Positions 24,201 through 33,170 of a stretch of DNA of 64,000 bases are shown in pieces. Both the position numbers and the translations under genes were made by a program. The number at the start of each line of letters is the position of its first letter. Position 1 is the first letter of the stretch. Source of the stretch: Larus michahellis (taxonomy: Eukaryota > Chordata > Aves > Charadriiformes > Laridae); contig NC_133902.1 of the NCBI RefSeq assembly GCF_964199755.1, forward strand, positions 60,085,217 through 60,149,216. Direction: 5' to 3'. Below the pieces are notes generated by a model, which worked only from the letters and a program-made list of their open reading frames with translations, was not told where the DNA came from and ran no database searches.

Positions 24201-27200
24201 ATGGGTAAGTCAACCCCGCCCTCTCCTTCTCCTTCTCTGCAGAGTACCTCAAGGAGAAGCTGGACACATACATGTTGCAATTCCCAAAGGTGAAGATCCT
24301 CCATCTCAAGGAGAGGCACGGTCTAATACGGGCCAGGCTGGCAGGAGCAGAGATCGCCAAAGGTAGGGCAAAAGCCATTTTACAGCCCCGCCAGGGCCCT
24401 CCAAGAGGTGCTGATAAGCCATCTCCAGCATTGAGCTTTAGTCCCCTCACAGTAAACTACGGGCCTCTCTTCCGTATGTGAAGCATGAGGATCTGATGAG
24501 GGGATGAGCTGTGGCTTGTCCGGCCCCTCAGCATGGCCCTCATGAGCAGCATTTGGGATCTCCAGCCGTGGCCAGGCTGTGTCAGCCCCAACACTGCCAT
24601 TGCTGCCAGGAGCCACCCTGCGTCGCTCTGCAGCCCCCGATGGCTGGGCGGTGAAAACATGCTCTGGGCTACAGCTGGGAGGTTTGGGGAGCCGTGGAGG
24701 GGGATGGTACCATCAGCAGCACCCTGAGCACCACGGGATGGGGATGGGGACAGGGTGCCTGATGCTGCCCCGGGCTCTGCCGCAGGCGCCGTCCTGACCT
24801 TCCTGGACTCGCACGTGGAATGCAACGTGGGGTGGCTGGAGCCGCTGCTGGAGAGGGTCCACCTGAGCCGGGCCAAGGTCGCCTGCCCTGTCATCGAGGT
24901 CATCAGCGACAAGGACATGAGGTAAGATGCCCCTGGGAAACCCAACATCCATGCCAGTGGCTTGAGCAAACCCTCTTACTGGGACCACCAACGTGGTAAT
25001 TACAGGAAAACACAAGTCCAGAGCTCCTAACTGGCCTTCAGCAGCCTTTCACAAGGGATACGTAACTTTGCTGTACACCAGAAATTAACATTAGTGGTGG
25101 ACGTGGCCTCTTCGTTTATCACACACACCTTTTCCCTTTTTCATGACTTTTAGTACATGAAGAGGATTCCTGATGAAATTTGTTAAAATCCTGTTTTAAT
25201 TATGTACAGATATTCATCTTCCCTCATTAAGGGTGACATTTCAATCAGGAATGTGACTCAGAATTAGTCATCCCCATCTTTTCCCCGTTTAGTTACATGA
25301 CCGTGGACAACTTTCAGCGTGGGATTTTTACTTGGCCAATGAATTTTGGATGGAGGCAGATTCCACAAGAGGTCGTTGAGAAAAATAAAATCAAGGAGAC
25401 GGATATAATAAGGTAAAAAAAGCAAAGGTGAGAGCTCCATGGACCAAACTGTTAATAATTTAGGAACAAAGACTCCTTCCAGGCCAAATGTTGTGCCTTT
25501 GCTTTTAAGGACGAGAGAGGCAGTGGTCACTGTGGGGAGTCACGTCACCAGACATGGGCACAGCCTTTCTTGCCCCTCGTGGTACGGCTGGCATTTCACT
25601 GGTGCCACCAGGACTGGGGGACGTATCGTTGTATGTTTCCCTTCCATGCCCAGTTACAGCTTTCAGGCTGGGTAAAACCACCCAAATACCGTCTATTTTA
25701 AAGTGACAAATGGGGTGGTCCTTGCTGTCTCTGTAAGTGCCACCTCGGGCACTGTCGCTGAGCATTTAGTAGCCCGCAGCTTATCAGTGATTCCCTTGTT
25801 CAAAGCAAGGGGAATGGGACGGGTGCTTCCCTGCCAGCTGACATGCTGTGTGGCTTCTCTGTTCCCAGGTGCCCGGTCATGGCAGGTGGCCTGTTTTCCA
25901 TCGATAAGAAGTATTTTTTTGAGCTGGGAGCATACGACCCAGGACTGGATGTTTGGGGAGGTGAAAACATGGAGATTTCGTTCAAGGTACGTCTCTCTGG
26001 GCAGCCTGTCCCACACGCCAGCATCCCCGCCAGCCTGGCTCAGGTGGCGGGCTCAGCTCTGTGCTGGAGACCCCGTCCCTCCTGGCAGTTCTCTGCTTCT
26101 CTGCTTCTCTTCTGGCTTGCACAAAGCCAGCACCCGACATTAGCCCGTGTTTCTATCAAAGGAACAACCTCTGTTTCTCAGGTCTGGATGTGTGGTGGAG
26201 AGATTGAGATTGTTCCATGCTCCAGAGTTGGGCACATTTTCAGGAACGACAATCCTTATTCCTTCCCAAAAGATCGGGTGAGAACGGTGGAGAGGAACTT
26301 GGCTCGCGTTGCAGAGGTCTGGCTGGACGAGTACAAGGAGTTATTCTACGGCCACGCTTACCACTTGGTCTTGAAAAACCTGGATGTCGGCAACCTGACT
26401 CAACAAATCCAACTGCGAAAGAAGCTTCAGTGCAAAAGTTTCAGGTGGTACCTGGAGAATGTCTACCCAGACCTGGAAGCTCCCCTGGTTAAAGCCAGCG
26501 GGCTGGTACGTACCCAAATGACTTGCTGTCCTTTGTTTAAACGTGTTTTCCATGGTTGGCTAGACTCGGGAGCATCCCAGTACGCTGACTCTGAGTTGCT
26601 TCCCTGGCTTTTGGTAACATTTTTTAATATTTCCCCTGTCGAGGTGGTCTGGATTCCCAGGTGTTTTTACAAAGGAAAGGGTCACAATTCCAGCGGTTTC
26701 CCGTTACAGAGCTGGGTCAGTGTTTAAACGCCAGATGAGCATCGTGGAACAGCAATGACCAGGGGCTGCGCCTCCAGGGCAGGTGGTCCAGCACCCTCCT
26801 GCCCGCACATCCTTCTGGCCAGGCCGGGAGGGAGAGGTCCCTTTTGGGGCGGGTTAGGGGGGCGCAGGCAGGGCAGGCAGCACAGGCAGAGTTTGTACCG
26901 GGGCTCTGCCGCCAGCAGAGCGCAGCAGAAATCCACTTTTCCTCTGAGCTGCCTGCAGAGGGGCCGGGCAGCAGAGCCCTGGCACCTCTCCAGAGCAGGT
27001 GAACTTGAGCCTCGGGAGCGGTCCCTGGGCAGAAAACACCTTAAAGTCCACTTTGGATCAAGTCCTGCCTCTCCAAGCCTCTGGGTGGCTGATGAGCACA
27101 GCCGGGCCAGGCTCCATTTCTCCTACGCCACCCCTCCAGCTCCACGCCAGGGAGCTCCTGGTGCTCTCTGGCACCGGGTCCTGCTTCTGCTGCTACTCCA

Positions 27201-30200
27201 CGGGTATTCAGTGTCACTGCAACAAAAGGTGAATTAAACAAGAATAAAATGTGAGTTCTAAATTTGGCCCAGCCCTGAGCCTCAGCAGAATATCACCTGC
27301 TGCTTTAAACATTCAGAGACCTCAGATATTCTGCCCAGAAAAGATACAACATTGATTGCAAACTAGTTATAATTGCAATAGCAAAAGCAAAAAGGCTTGT
27401 CAGAAAAATTACAGCGATGCCAGGAATGAGAACTAAAGGGTGTGCTGCCTTCCCCGCCTGCCCCGTCTCCCCGTGCCACGGCAGGAGCAGCACTTGCCGA
27501 GTGGAGGTGGCCGGGGGCCGGCGACCACACGGTTGGCACAGCTCGGGGAGCGAGAACAAGAACTGCCTGTCCCCTCCCAGGCCCTGCCAGGGCGCGTGGC
27601 CTCCAGTCACTGCACCGGCCCTTCAGGGAGCCAGGAAAAACCACAGCAACCATTTGGACGTGTTTCAGGCTTGTCCGTGGGCCAAGGGCGTAACGTGAAG
27701 GTTCGCCGTTGCAGGGGTCCCCAGGGACTGGATCTGGCCTCTGCCAGCCGCAGCCGGTGCGATGCTTCTGTGACGGAGCTGGGGAGGTGGCTGTGCTTCC
27801 TCCAGGTGAGCTCTCAGCACCCATGGAAAAGCTGTAGGAAACTGCTGGTTTGGGGCGGATTGTGAGCAGAGGATCCATTCGGACGCATCCGTCCGTCTCA
27901 GTGTCTCATCTCCTGGCAGCTGCACGCACACGGGCCAAGGGCTGGCTGCGGGGAAACGCTCTAAAACCCGTGTGGCTGAAAGCCCACGTCCTGCCGTCCC
28001 TTCCAGAAAGCAGCATTTGCGTTAGCCTGAAGGCGTCAGTGAAACTTCGGCTTAAGTGACATTTTTGAAAAAAAGAATTAGCAGAATAGTTTTGAGAACA
28101 TCAAAAAGTGGAAATTTCTTGAAACATTCACTTTTCCAGCTCGTTTGTTTCAATCAGGGCAATGAAACTCCATATCAAATTCAGTGCAAAGCAGTTAGAC
28201 CATCTAGAGAGACCTCTGCTTCAACTGAACCAAAACCTCAACTTTTCAGAGGTGTTTGTGAAAATTTTCAAGACGTTGCCTTCTTTGTTCTGATTCAGGA
28301 CACCTGAATTGCTCTTTCATCTTCATTCTCAAAATTTAATAGGGCAGAAAATCTGTTTTTCAGCTAGCTCTGCAAATTCCAGCTGTGCTGAACACTGTCC
28401 AAAGTTACTTGAGAACTCTTTTCTGAATGGCCTAATTATTCACCGGGATTAATTCGTAAGTTCTTCAGAAATTCTGAAAGAAGGCGAAGGAAGGACATTT
28501 GCGAGGAATGGGAGATGTGAGCAGCCCTGACTGATGCACCGCCGGGGTTGTCTGAGGAGCCAGTCCCTGCAGACTGGGGCTGACCAAGCCCTCTGCAGCC
28601 GTGAGGGTGGGCTGCAGCCCAGGAACGGGGGTGCTCAGAGCTTAGCCCGGTGTTTTCAGCTTTTCTGTGTGATCTCCCACGCTGCTGAGGCATCTCTGAA
28701 CGCACCAGACCAACAGCGTTGAGAAAACGCCTCTGGCAGGGCACGCTGTGCACGGGCACCGGTGCTGGCCGGGCAGTGGGGGACGGCTCACCTGTGGGGG
28801 ACGACTGCAGGGACAACCAGCAAAGAGAAGTGGAGCTGAAGAGCAAGAGCCTGAGGCTCCCTCGCAGCAAGCTGGGGGCTGGATCATAGAACCATAGAAT
28901 GGTTTGGTTGGAAAGGACCTTGAAGCCCAGCCAGTGCCACCCCCTGCCCTGGGCAGGGACACCTCCCACCAGCCCAGGTTGCTCCAAGCCCCGTCCAACC
29001 TGGCCTTGAACCCCTCCAGGGATGGGGCAGCCACAGCTTCTCTGGGCAACCTGGGCCGGGGGCTCACCGCCCTCACAGCAAACAATTTCTGCCTCACATC
29101 TCATCTCAGTCTCCCCTCTGTCAGTGTAAAGCCCTTCCCCCTCGTCCCATGGCTCCCCTCCCTGCTCCAGAGTCCCTCCCCAGCTTTCCTGGAGCCCCTT
29201 GAGGGCCTGGAAGGGGCTGGAAGGTCTCCCCGGAGCCTTCTCTTCTCCAGGCTGAACCCCCCCAGCTCTCTCAGCCTGTCCCCACAGGAGAACATAGTGA
29301 TCGAACCATTCCCCAGGGCTGGCTGCGGGGTCCATGGCGGAGGGCCAGAGCCCAGGGCCCCCTGCCTCACCTGGGATGGGACTGGCCGGAGCCGGGATGG
29401 GACTGGCCGGAGCCAGGATGGGACCACCAGGAGCTTGTGTCATCTGCACACAGTGGCTGCTCAGCACAGCAGTGGGAAGGGATTCTGCAGTTGTTACTGT
29501 TGGGAGCTGTTGTTTTGGGGATTTGCAGAATGGGAACATTAGCTATGTCCAAAAACAACTCAAAAGAGAATGTGTCTCATCCAGCCTTGAACGGTTCTGG
29601 AAAGGGCTCATTTCAAGCTCCTCTCAGTAGAAAAACATGTGTAACGGACAAGATGTGCATTTACACACCCCTCCAAGGACCATGACACATCATCTCTGCT
29701 TCTCTTAGTTAAGTGGACAGTATTAATCAGTGTCCTGTGACTCCAGCAGGTTAACTGTAGTGTAACAGCCTCTCCTCTGTCTTGGGAATTTATGTCTAAA
29801 TTTACGGGTTTTTTTTGTTTTCCAGCTTGTTAACATAGCCATGGCAAGATGCATCACTGTGGAAAACACCACTCTAGCTTTTGAGGCGTGCGATGTTAAC
29901 AACAAGGTAAGGATGCCCTGCGTACCGAGTCTGTTACACTCCTTTTGGTGCACGGCGTAGAGCTCCTGAACCCCCCACGGTGAGCGGCCCCCACCCAGGA
30001 GCTAATGCAGTCCTTCCCACCTGGGGACATGCCAAAGGATGCCTGGGAGCAGCGAGGGGCAGGAGTTGCCTGTTTGCAAAGCCTGTAGCCAAGCAACAAC
30101 CCCAGAACCAGGAAATTCAAGTTTTATAAAGCCCTGAGCATGTGAGAATGGGGAGAAATGCGTAAGTACAGGCAGTGTCCTGTGTGCCACTGCAGAACGC

Positions 30201-33170
30201 CCAGCTGCTCTCCGGGGCTAGGTGGGAAGCAGCCACGGTGGGCAGTCTCTCCCTTCCTGTACAGGCAGCGTTTGTTAGGCAGCTCCCTACTAGCTGCTCG
30301 CTGTCTGGCACGGGCCAGCCTGCGGATCATGGCCCCAAGCGTACGGAGGGTTTCCCATTTGCAGCGAGTGCTGGGGTGCAGCCAGGGGAGGTGGCAGGAG
30401 AGGTCTTCCCACGGATCATGGCTTTCCTCATCCCCCGGTCCTGGGCAGGGGGAAGGCGAGGAGAGCCTCTGCGGGCTGCTTGCCAGCCTGGCCAGGGGAA
30501 GGCCAGCGGGTCCCAGCTCTCCCCCATCCCTCCCCACAGGACCAAAAGTTCAACTACACCTGGCTGCGGCGGATCCAGCATGGAGAGCTCTGCCTCGCCG
30601 CGGCCGGCGCCGCAGGAGCGCTGGGGCTGCGCCGCTGCCAGGGACGGAGCCGCAGCCCCACCTGGCTGCACAGGTCACTGGCCACCATCCAGCCGGATTT
30701 GGTAAGTGAAGCGCTGGTGGCCCACGGTTCCTGGTTTGGCTCTGCATGCTGGCGTGCAAAGTGATGGGCAGGGTGCACCCTGTATGCCGGCACTCTGGGC
30801 CCGGCTTTGCCAAATCTGTCTTGTCTTTTCACTCCCGGCGTGGGTCCCACCACCTTTCCCCGTGGGGACAGCGGCACACACCCTGCGTTAGGCTCCATCC
30901 GTCCCAGTGAGGTGCAGCCCGGTGCCCTGGCACCACGGGCCAGGCCAGGGAGACACCGGTCATGCCGAGGCATTGGCTCCGGCAGGGTTCCACAGTAACA
31001 AAATGTCCCAGTTTTACATAGAAACCATCAATAGCACTTACAAGGAGATGATTTGATATTGATTGGCATTCAGCTCACAGTGGGTTTTTTTCAAAGAAAA
31101 CATTTATGAAAAGGAGAGGAATGGACACTTACATTTATGACCTGCACTGCAAACAGCAAGAGTCACAACGGTATCTCTGTCAGCCTGGTGTAAGTAGTTG
31201 TCCCAAGTGCTGTGAAATGGCATACTTCATATTTAAGAAAGAAATAGTCTTAATTTAAGAAAAAAAAAACGTAGCTATGTTACACACTCAGCATATTGAC
31301 AAGTTCCCATTCTGCTTTAGTCTGAAAAAATAAAACTTTCAAAGCCAGCATGCCGCAGCGCCAAGGCTCACAAAGGCCAGGGTGTTTTGTGAAAAAAAGA
31401 TGAAAATTGTCATCCATTTAGGAGTCCAGACAGCATTACCGGTGCACGGGGAGCTTTTGTCTCCTGTTCCAGCTCACCTCGAGCCCCGAGTCAGACGTGT
31501 TCAGCGTTCTCTGCTGGAAACAGGGGCTGGGCAGAGGCGGCTGCTCCGGCCACAGGAGTGTCTGCCACCACCACCGTACCTGGGGACAGGTGGCCTTGGT
31601 CGATACAGGTGCATCGGCCTTGACCCGTGCCAGCAATAGGACGTCTGAGGAGCAGCTCAAAGGCTGGTGAATGCCAACTGAAGGAGTTAGGGTGCTTTTT
31701 CTTCTTCTGTTGTCACAGTCATTGTGTCGTATTAGAGCCAGCAATGTGTACTCACATTTCAGAAAGCCCCCTGCACCCCAGCAGCGTGGGCAGCAGGGCC
31801 AGGGGGGGATTCTGCCCCTCTGCTCCGCTCTGTGAGACCCCCCTGCAGCGCTGCCTCCAGCTCTGGGGTACCAACAGCAGAAGGACACGGAGCTGTTGGA
31901 GCGGGGCCAGAGGAGGCCCCGGAGATGCTGGGAGGGCTGGAGCCCCTCTGCTGTGGGGACAGGCTGAGAGAGCTGGGGGGGTTCAGCCTGGAGAAGAGAA
32001 GGCTCCGGGGAGACCTTCCAGCCCCTGCCAGGCCCTCAAGGGGCTCCAGGAAAGCTGGGGAGGGACTCTGGAGCAGGGAGGGGAGCCATGGGACGAGGGG
32101 GAAGGGCTTTACACTTCAAGAGGGGAGATTGAGATGAGATGTGAGGCAGAAATTGTTTGCTGTGAGGGCGGTGAGCCCCTGGCCCAGGTTGCCCAGAGAA
32201 GCTGTGGCTGCCCCATCCCTGGAGGGGTTCAAGGCCAGGTTGGCCGGGGCTTGGAGCAACCTGGGCTGGTGGGAGGTGTCCCTGCCCAGGGCAGGGGGTG
32301 GCACTGGGGGGGCTTTAGGGTCCCCTCCAACCCAAACCATCCTGTGATACTATGATTAATGATGCAAAGTGAACTTTTGCCCAGACAACACTGTACGTGT
32401 CATTTCAGGAGTATTTCATCTAGGTGTTAACGAATTGCTAATGCTAAGCGGTGACACAAAAATGTCCCTTACCTTTGGCAGCACTCGCAGCATCACCTTG
32501 CTGACACATGGGTTAAGCAGATAAAGCCGAGCAGATGTGAAAAGCTCGGATGGAGATCGCTCAGACTCTTCATTCTTTCATAACCCAGTTTACTGCCCCG
32601 GCATTTGAACCTCATTGCTGAATTACCTAACATCCTTTTCAGCACAGTCAACGGGCTTTGAGTTCATCAGCCGAGAAACTCCATAGTATGGAAATCAGTC
32701 TCCTGCCGTACGTTCCCCTGTATTGCAAACGCCATCTGGAGTGATTTCCTTTGCATGGTAATTACCACTCAGACAGGGAGCGAACTAATCTTCCCATTTC
32801 CAGTGAACGAAAAGCCATGAAGCAGAGAAGGTACGGCCTGGTCCTGGCTCAGCAACATGTGCGGGCCTTGGATCCCACCCAAAATCCCTCTAGGTCAGCA
32901 AAGAGATCTTACGTATTAGGGAAATGCGAAAAAAGGGCACCCCATAAAGAATCAAGCTTTCTCGGTGGAAAAATAGAGCTGCTGCTGCATGAGTCGCGGT
33001 ACCTAAAGCCCTCTCTCTCTCCCCTGCAGACGGACCACATCATCTCAGAGCACCTCCAGCAGCCGGCGTGCTTGGAAGTGGATCCCTCGCACAAAGCCCT
33101 GAGGGTCAATGCCTGTGACTCCGCAAATCCTTATCAAAAGTGGCAGTTTGGCAATTACTATGCAGACTGA
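17065..33170 (+). CDS. GALNT5: Polypeptide N-acetylgalactosaminyltransferase 5 (whole gene, 10 coding exons)
   Basis: This Golgi type II membrane enzyme transfers GalNAc from UDP-GalNAc to Ser/Thr, the first step of mucin-type O-glycosylation. The ten exons join in phase to 2,508 bases, 835 residues plus stop; the human protein is about 940, the difference being mainly in the stem. Order: short cytosolic tail with [10 protein letters not shown]; signal anchor at about residues 14-33; low-complexity stem to about 345; catalytic domain with DSH at 483-485 and the third metal-site His at 618 (CSRVGHIFR); the Gal/GalNAc-T signature around [10 protein letters not shown] (590-599); and a ricin-type lectin domain from about 700 ending in PYQKWQF. 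The start is chosen because the [13 protein letters not shown] tail matches the family and G is at -3. An in-frame frame extends 132 codons upstream but looks non-coding. The span includes introns. Human synteny agrees. Confidence 0.97.
17821..17901 (+). repeat. GALNT5: 27-bp tandem repeat in GALNT5 stem, three copies
   Basis: Three in-frame 27-base units encode [18 protein letters not shown] and ANAITGATV. They start at 17,821, 17,848 and 17,875. The threonines face the Golgi lumen and are possible O-glycosylation sites, so the array resembles a very short mucin-like repeat. I do not know of it in mammalian GALNT5. Confidence 0.9.
18204..22404 (+). other. GALNT5: GALNT5 intron 1
   Basis: The intron is 4.2 kb with gtaaga donor and ttgcag acceptor. 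It is GC-rich to about 20,100 with an AT-rich stretch at 20,150-20,420. I recognise no repeats and no other exon. Frames of 90-237 codons in it have no family resemblance. Confidence 0.8.
22405..22571 (+). CDS. GALNT5: GALNT5 coding exon 2: start of catalytic domain
   Basis: Encodes residues 380-435 plus one base. It contains [20 protein letters not shown] and ends LVDDFSTK, the UDP-binding strand region of GT-A family 27. Acceptor ttgcag|GTGC and donor AAAG|gtaggg keep phase 2 to 1. Confidence 0.96.
22572..24242 (+). other. GALNT5: GALNT5 intron 2
   Basis: The intron is 1.7 kb. It holds a CR1 terminal fragment at 23,967-23,997 and otherwise unremarkable sequence. Confidence 0.8.
23967..23997 (+). 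mobile_element. CR1 LINE 3' terminus
   Basis: The sequence CAACCATTCTATGATTCTATG is a CR1 end with two ATTCTATG octamers in forward orientation. Only about 30 bp can be recognised, in GALNT5 intron 2. Confidence 0.7.
24243..24362 (+). CDS. GALNT5: GALNT5 coding exon 3
   Basis: Encodes residues 436-475 plus one base: [20 protein letters not shown], then [20 protein letters not shown]. The [12 protein letters not shown] stretch is a hallmark of the GALNT family nucleotide-binding half. Acceptor ctgcag|AGTAC, donor AAAG|gtaggg; 120 bases keep phase 1. Confidence 0.96.
24363..24785 (+). other. GALNT5: GALNT5 intron 3
   Basis: The intron is 423 bases, bounded by gtaggg and ccgcag. Nothing else is recognised inside. 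Confidence 0.85.
24786..24921 (+). CDS. GALNT5: GALNT5 coding exon 4: DXH metal motif
   Basis: Encodes residues 476-520 plus two bases: [20 protein letters not shown], then [19 protein letters not shown] and ISDKDM. DSH at 483-485 is the DXH motif that binds manganese and UDP. Residue 477 is Ala where most family members have Asp, Glu or Gln. Donor is AG|gtaaga. Confidence 0.96.
24922..25292 (+). other. GALNT5: GALNT5 intron 4
   Basis: The intron is 371 bases, bounded by gtaaga and gtttag. It is AT-rich towards its 3' end and nothing else is recognised. Confidence 0.85.
25293..25412 (+). CDS. GALNT5: GALNT5 coding exon 5
   Basis: Encodes residues 521-560 plus two bases: [20 protein letters not shown], then [20 protein letters not shown]. 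This is the central GALNT catalytic segment containing the WPMNFGW stretch. Acceptor gtttag|TTACATG, donor AG|gtaaaa. Confidence 0.96.
25413..25868 (+). other. GALNT5: GALNT5 intron 5
   Basis: The intron is 456 bases, bounded by gtaaaa and tcccag. Nothing else is recognised inside. Confidence 0.85.
25869..25986 (+). CDS. GALNT5: GALNT5 coding exon 6: Gal/GalNAc-T signature
   Basis: Encodes residues 561-600: [20 protein letters not shown], then [20 protein letters not shown]. It holds the AGGLF loop and the acceptor-site signature WGGENME. Acceptor cccag|GTGCC, donor AAG|gtacgt, leaving phase 0. Confidence 0.97.
25987..26181 (+). other. GALNT5: GALNT5 intron 6
   Basis: The intron is 195 bases, the shortest of the gene, bounded by gtacgt and tctcag. 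The reading frame happens to stay open through it, so transcripts retaining it would not stop at once. Confidence 0.85.
26182..26505 (+). CDS. GALNT5: GALNT5 coding exon 7: end of catalytic domain
   Basis: Encodes residues 601-708. [20 protein letters not shown] carries the third metal-coordinating His (618). It is followed by [37 protein letters not shown] and [17 protein letters not shown], all family landmarks. The exon is 324 bases, phase 0 at both ends, donor CTG|gtacgt. Confidence 0.97.
28883..29291 (-). mobile_element. CR1 LINE 3' fragment, reverse orientation
   Basis: The copy starts with ATCATAGAACCATAGAATGG (reverse complement of the octamer end), then TTTGGTTGGAAAGGACCTTG, and runs to CTCTCAGCCTGTCCCCACAG. 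Its 409 bases match the copies at 31,817 and 36,401 closely over the shared part. It is 5'-truncated and lies antisense in GALNT5 intron 7. The 367-codon frame crossing it (29,539-28,436) is not a gene. Confidence 0.95.
29368..29428. repeat. Short tandem repeat, about 20-bp unit
   Basis: About two and a half copies of GGGATGGGACTGGCCGGAGC follow one another inside GALNT5 intron 7. Confidence 0.8.
29826..29906 (+). CDS. GALNT5: GALNT5 coding exon 8: first lectin repeat
   Basis: Encodes residues 709-735: [20 protein letters not shown], then ACDVNNK. This is the start of the ricin-type (beta-trefoil) lectin domain, the alpha repeat, aligning with the human GALNT5 segment around CISIENTT. Acceptor tccag|CTTG, donor AAG|gtaagg; 81 bases. 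Confidence 0.94.
29907..30539 (+). other. GALNT5: GALNT5 intron 8
   Basis: The intron is 633 bases, bounded by gtaagg and ccacag, GC-rich in its second half. Nothing else is recognised. Confidence 0.85.
30540..30701 (+). CDS. GALNT5: GALNT5 coding exon 9: second lectin repeat
   Basis: Encodes residues 736-789. It begins [20 protein letters not shown], which matches human QQFNYTWLRLI and the following GEWCIA closely. The middle ([13 protein letters not shown]) is Ala/Gly/Arg-rich and diverged. It ends [14 protein letters not shown]. The cysteine pair of the beta repeat is kept. Phase 0 at both ends; donor TTG|gtaagt. Confidence 0.94.
30702..33029 (+). other. GALNT5: GALNT5 intron 9
   Basis: The intron is 2.3 kb with a forward CR1 at 31,817-32,356. 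The rest is unrecognised. The frame upstream of exon 10 stays open back to 32,751, but there is no homology before the ccctgcag acceptor. Confidence 0.8.
31817..32356 (+). mobile_element. CR1 LINE 3' fragment, longest copy in the window
   Basis: This copy runs from CTCTGCTCCGCTCTGTGAGA to CAAACCATCCTGTGATACTATG, 540 bases, in the sense orientation of GALNT5. It includes the 3' end that the copy at 16,182 lacks. The 5' part of the element (its reverse transcriptase) is absent, so it is dead. The 242-codon frame across it is not a host gene. Confidence 0.95.
33030..33170 (+). CDS. GALNT5: GALNT5 coding exon 10: third lectin repeat and stop
   Basis: Encodes residues 790-835: [20 protein letters not shown], then [20 protein letters not shown] and GNYYAD, followed by TGA. 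The gamma lectin repeat with its QKW (QxW) motif is intact and the C-terminus aligns with human PYQKWKFEKYYEA. Acceptor ctgcag|ACGG. Confidence 0.96.
   Translation, partial: TDHIISEHLQQPACLEVDPSHKALRVNACDSANPYQKWQFGNYYAD

Larger units (their letters stand above)
26506..29825 (+). other. GALNT5: GALNT5 intron 7
   Basis: The intron is 3.3 kb. It contains the reverse-oriented CR1 at 28,883-29,291, a 20-bp tandem repeat at 29,368-29,428, and otherwise unrecognised unique DNA. Confidence 0.8.

Noticed and set aside
26182-26505. Possible extra donor inside GALNT5 exon 7 at CGG|GTGAGA (about 26,277)
   Set aside because: It looks like a splice donor, but translation through it matches the family ([10 protein letters not shown]), so the exon is continuous.
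28436-29539. 367-codon open frame on the minus strand
   Set aside because: It runs through a CR1 3' fragment plus flanking intron DNA, has no splice structure and matches no protein family I know.
31627-32355. 242-codon plus-strand frame
   Set aside because: Most of it is the CR1 fragment at 31,817-32,356; the CR1 3' region does not encode a protein.
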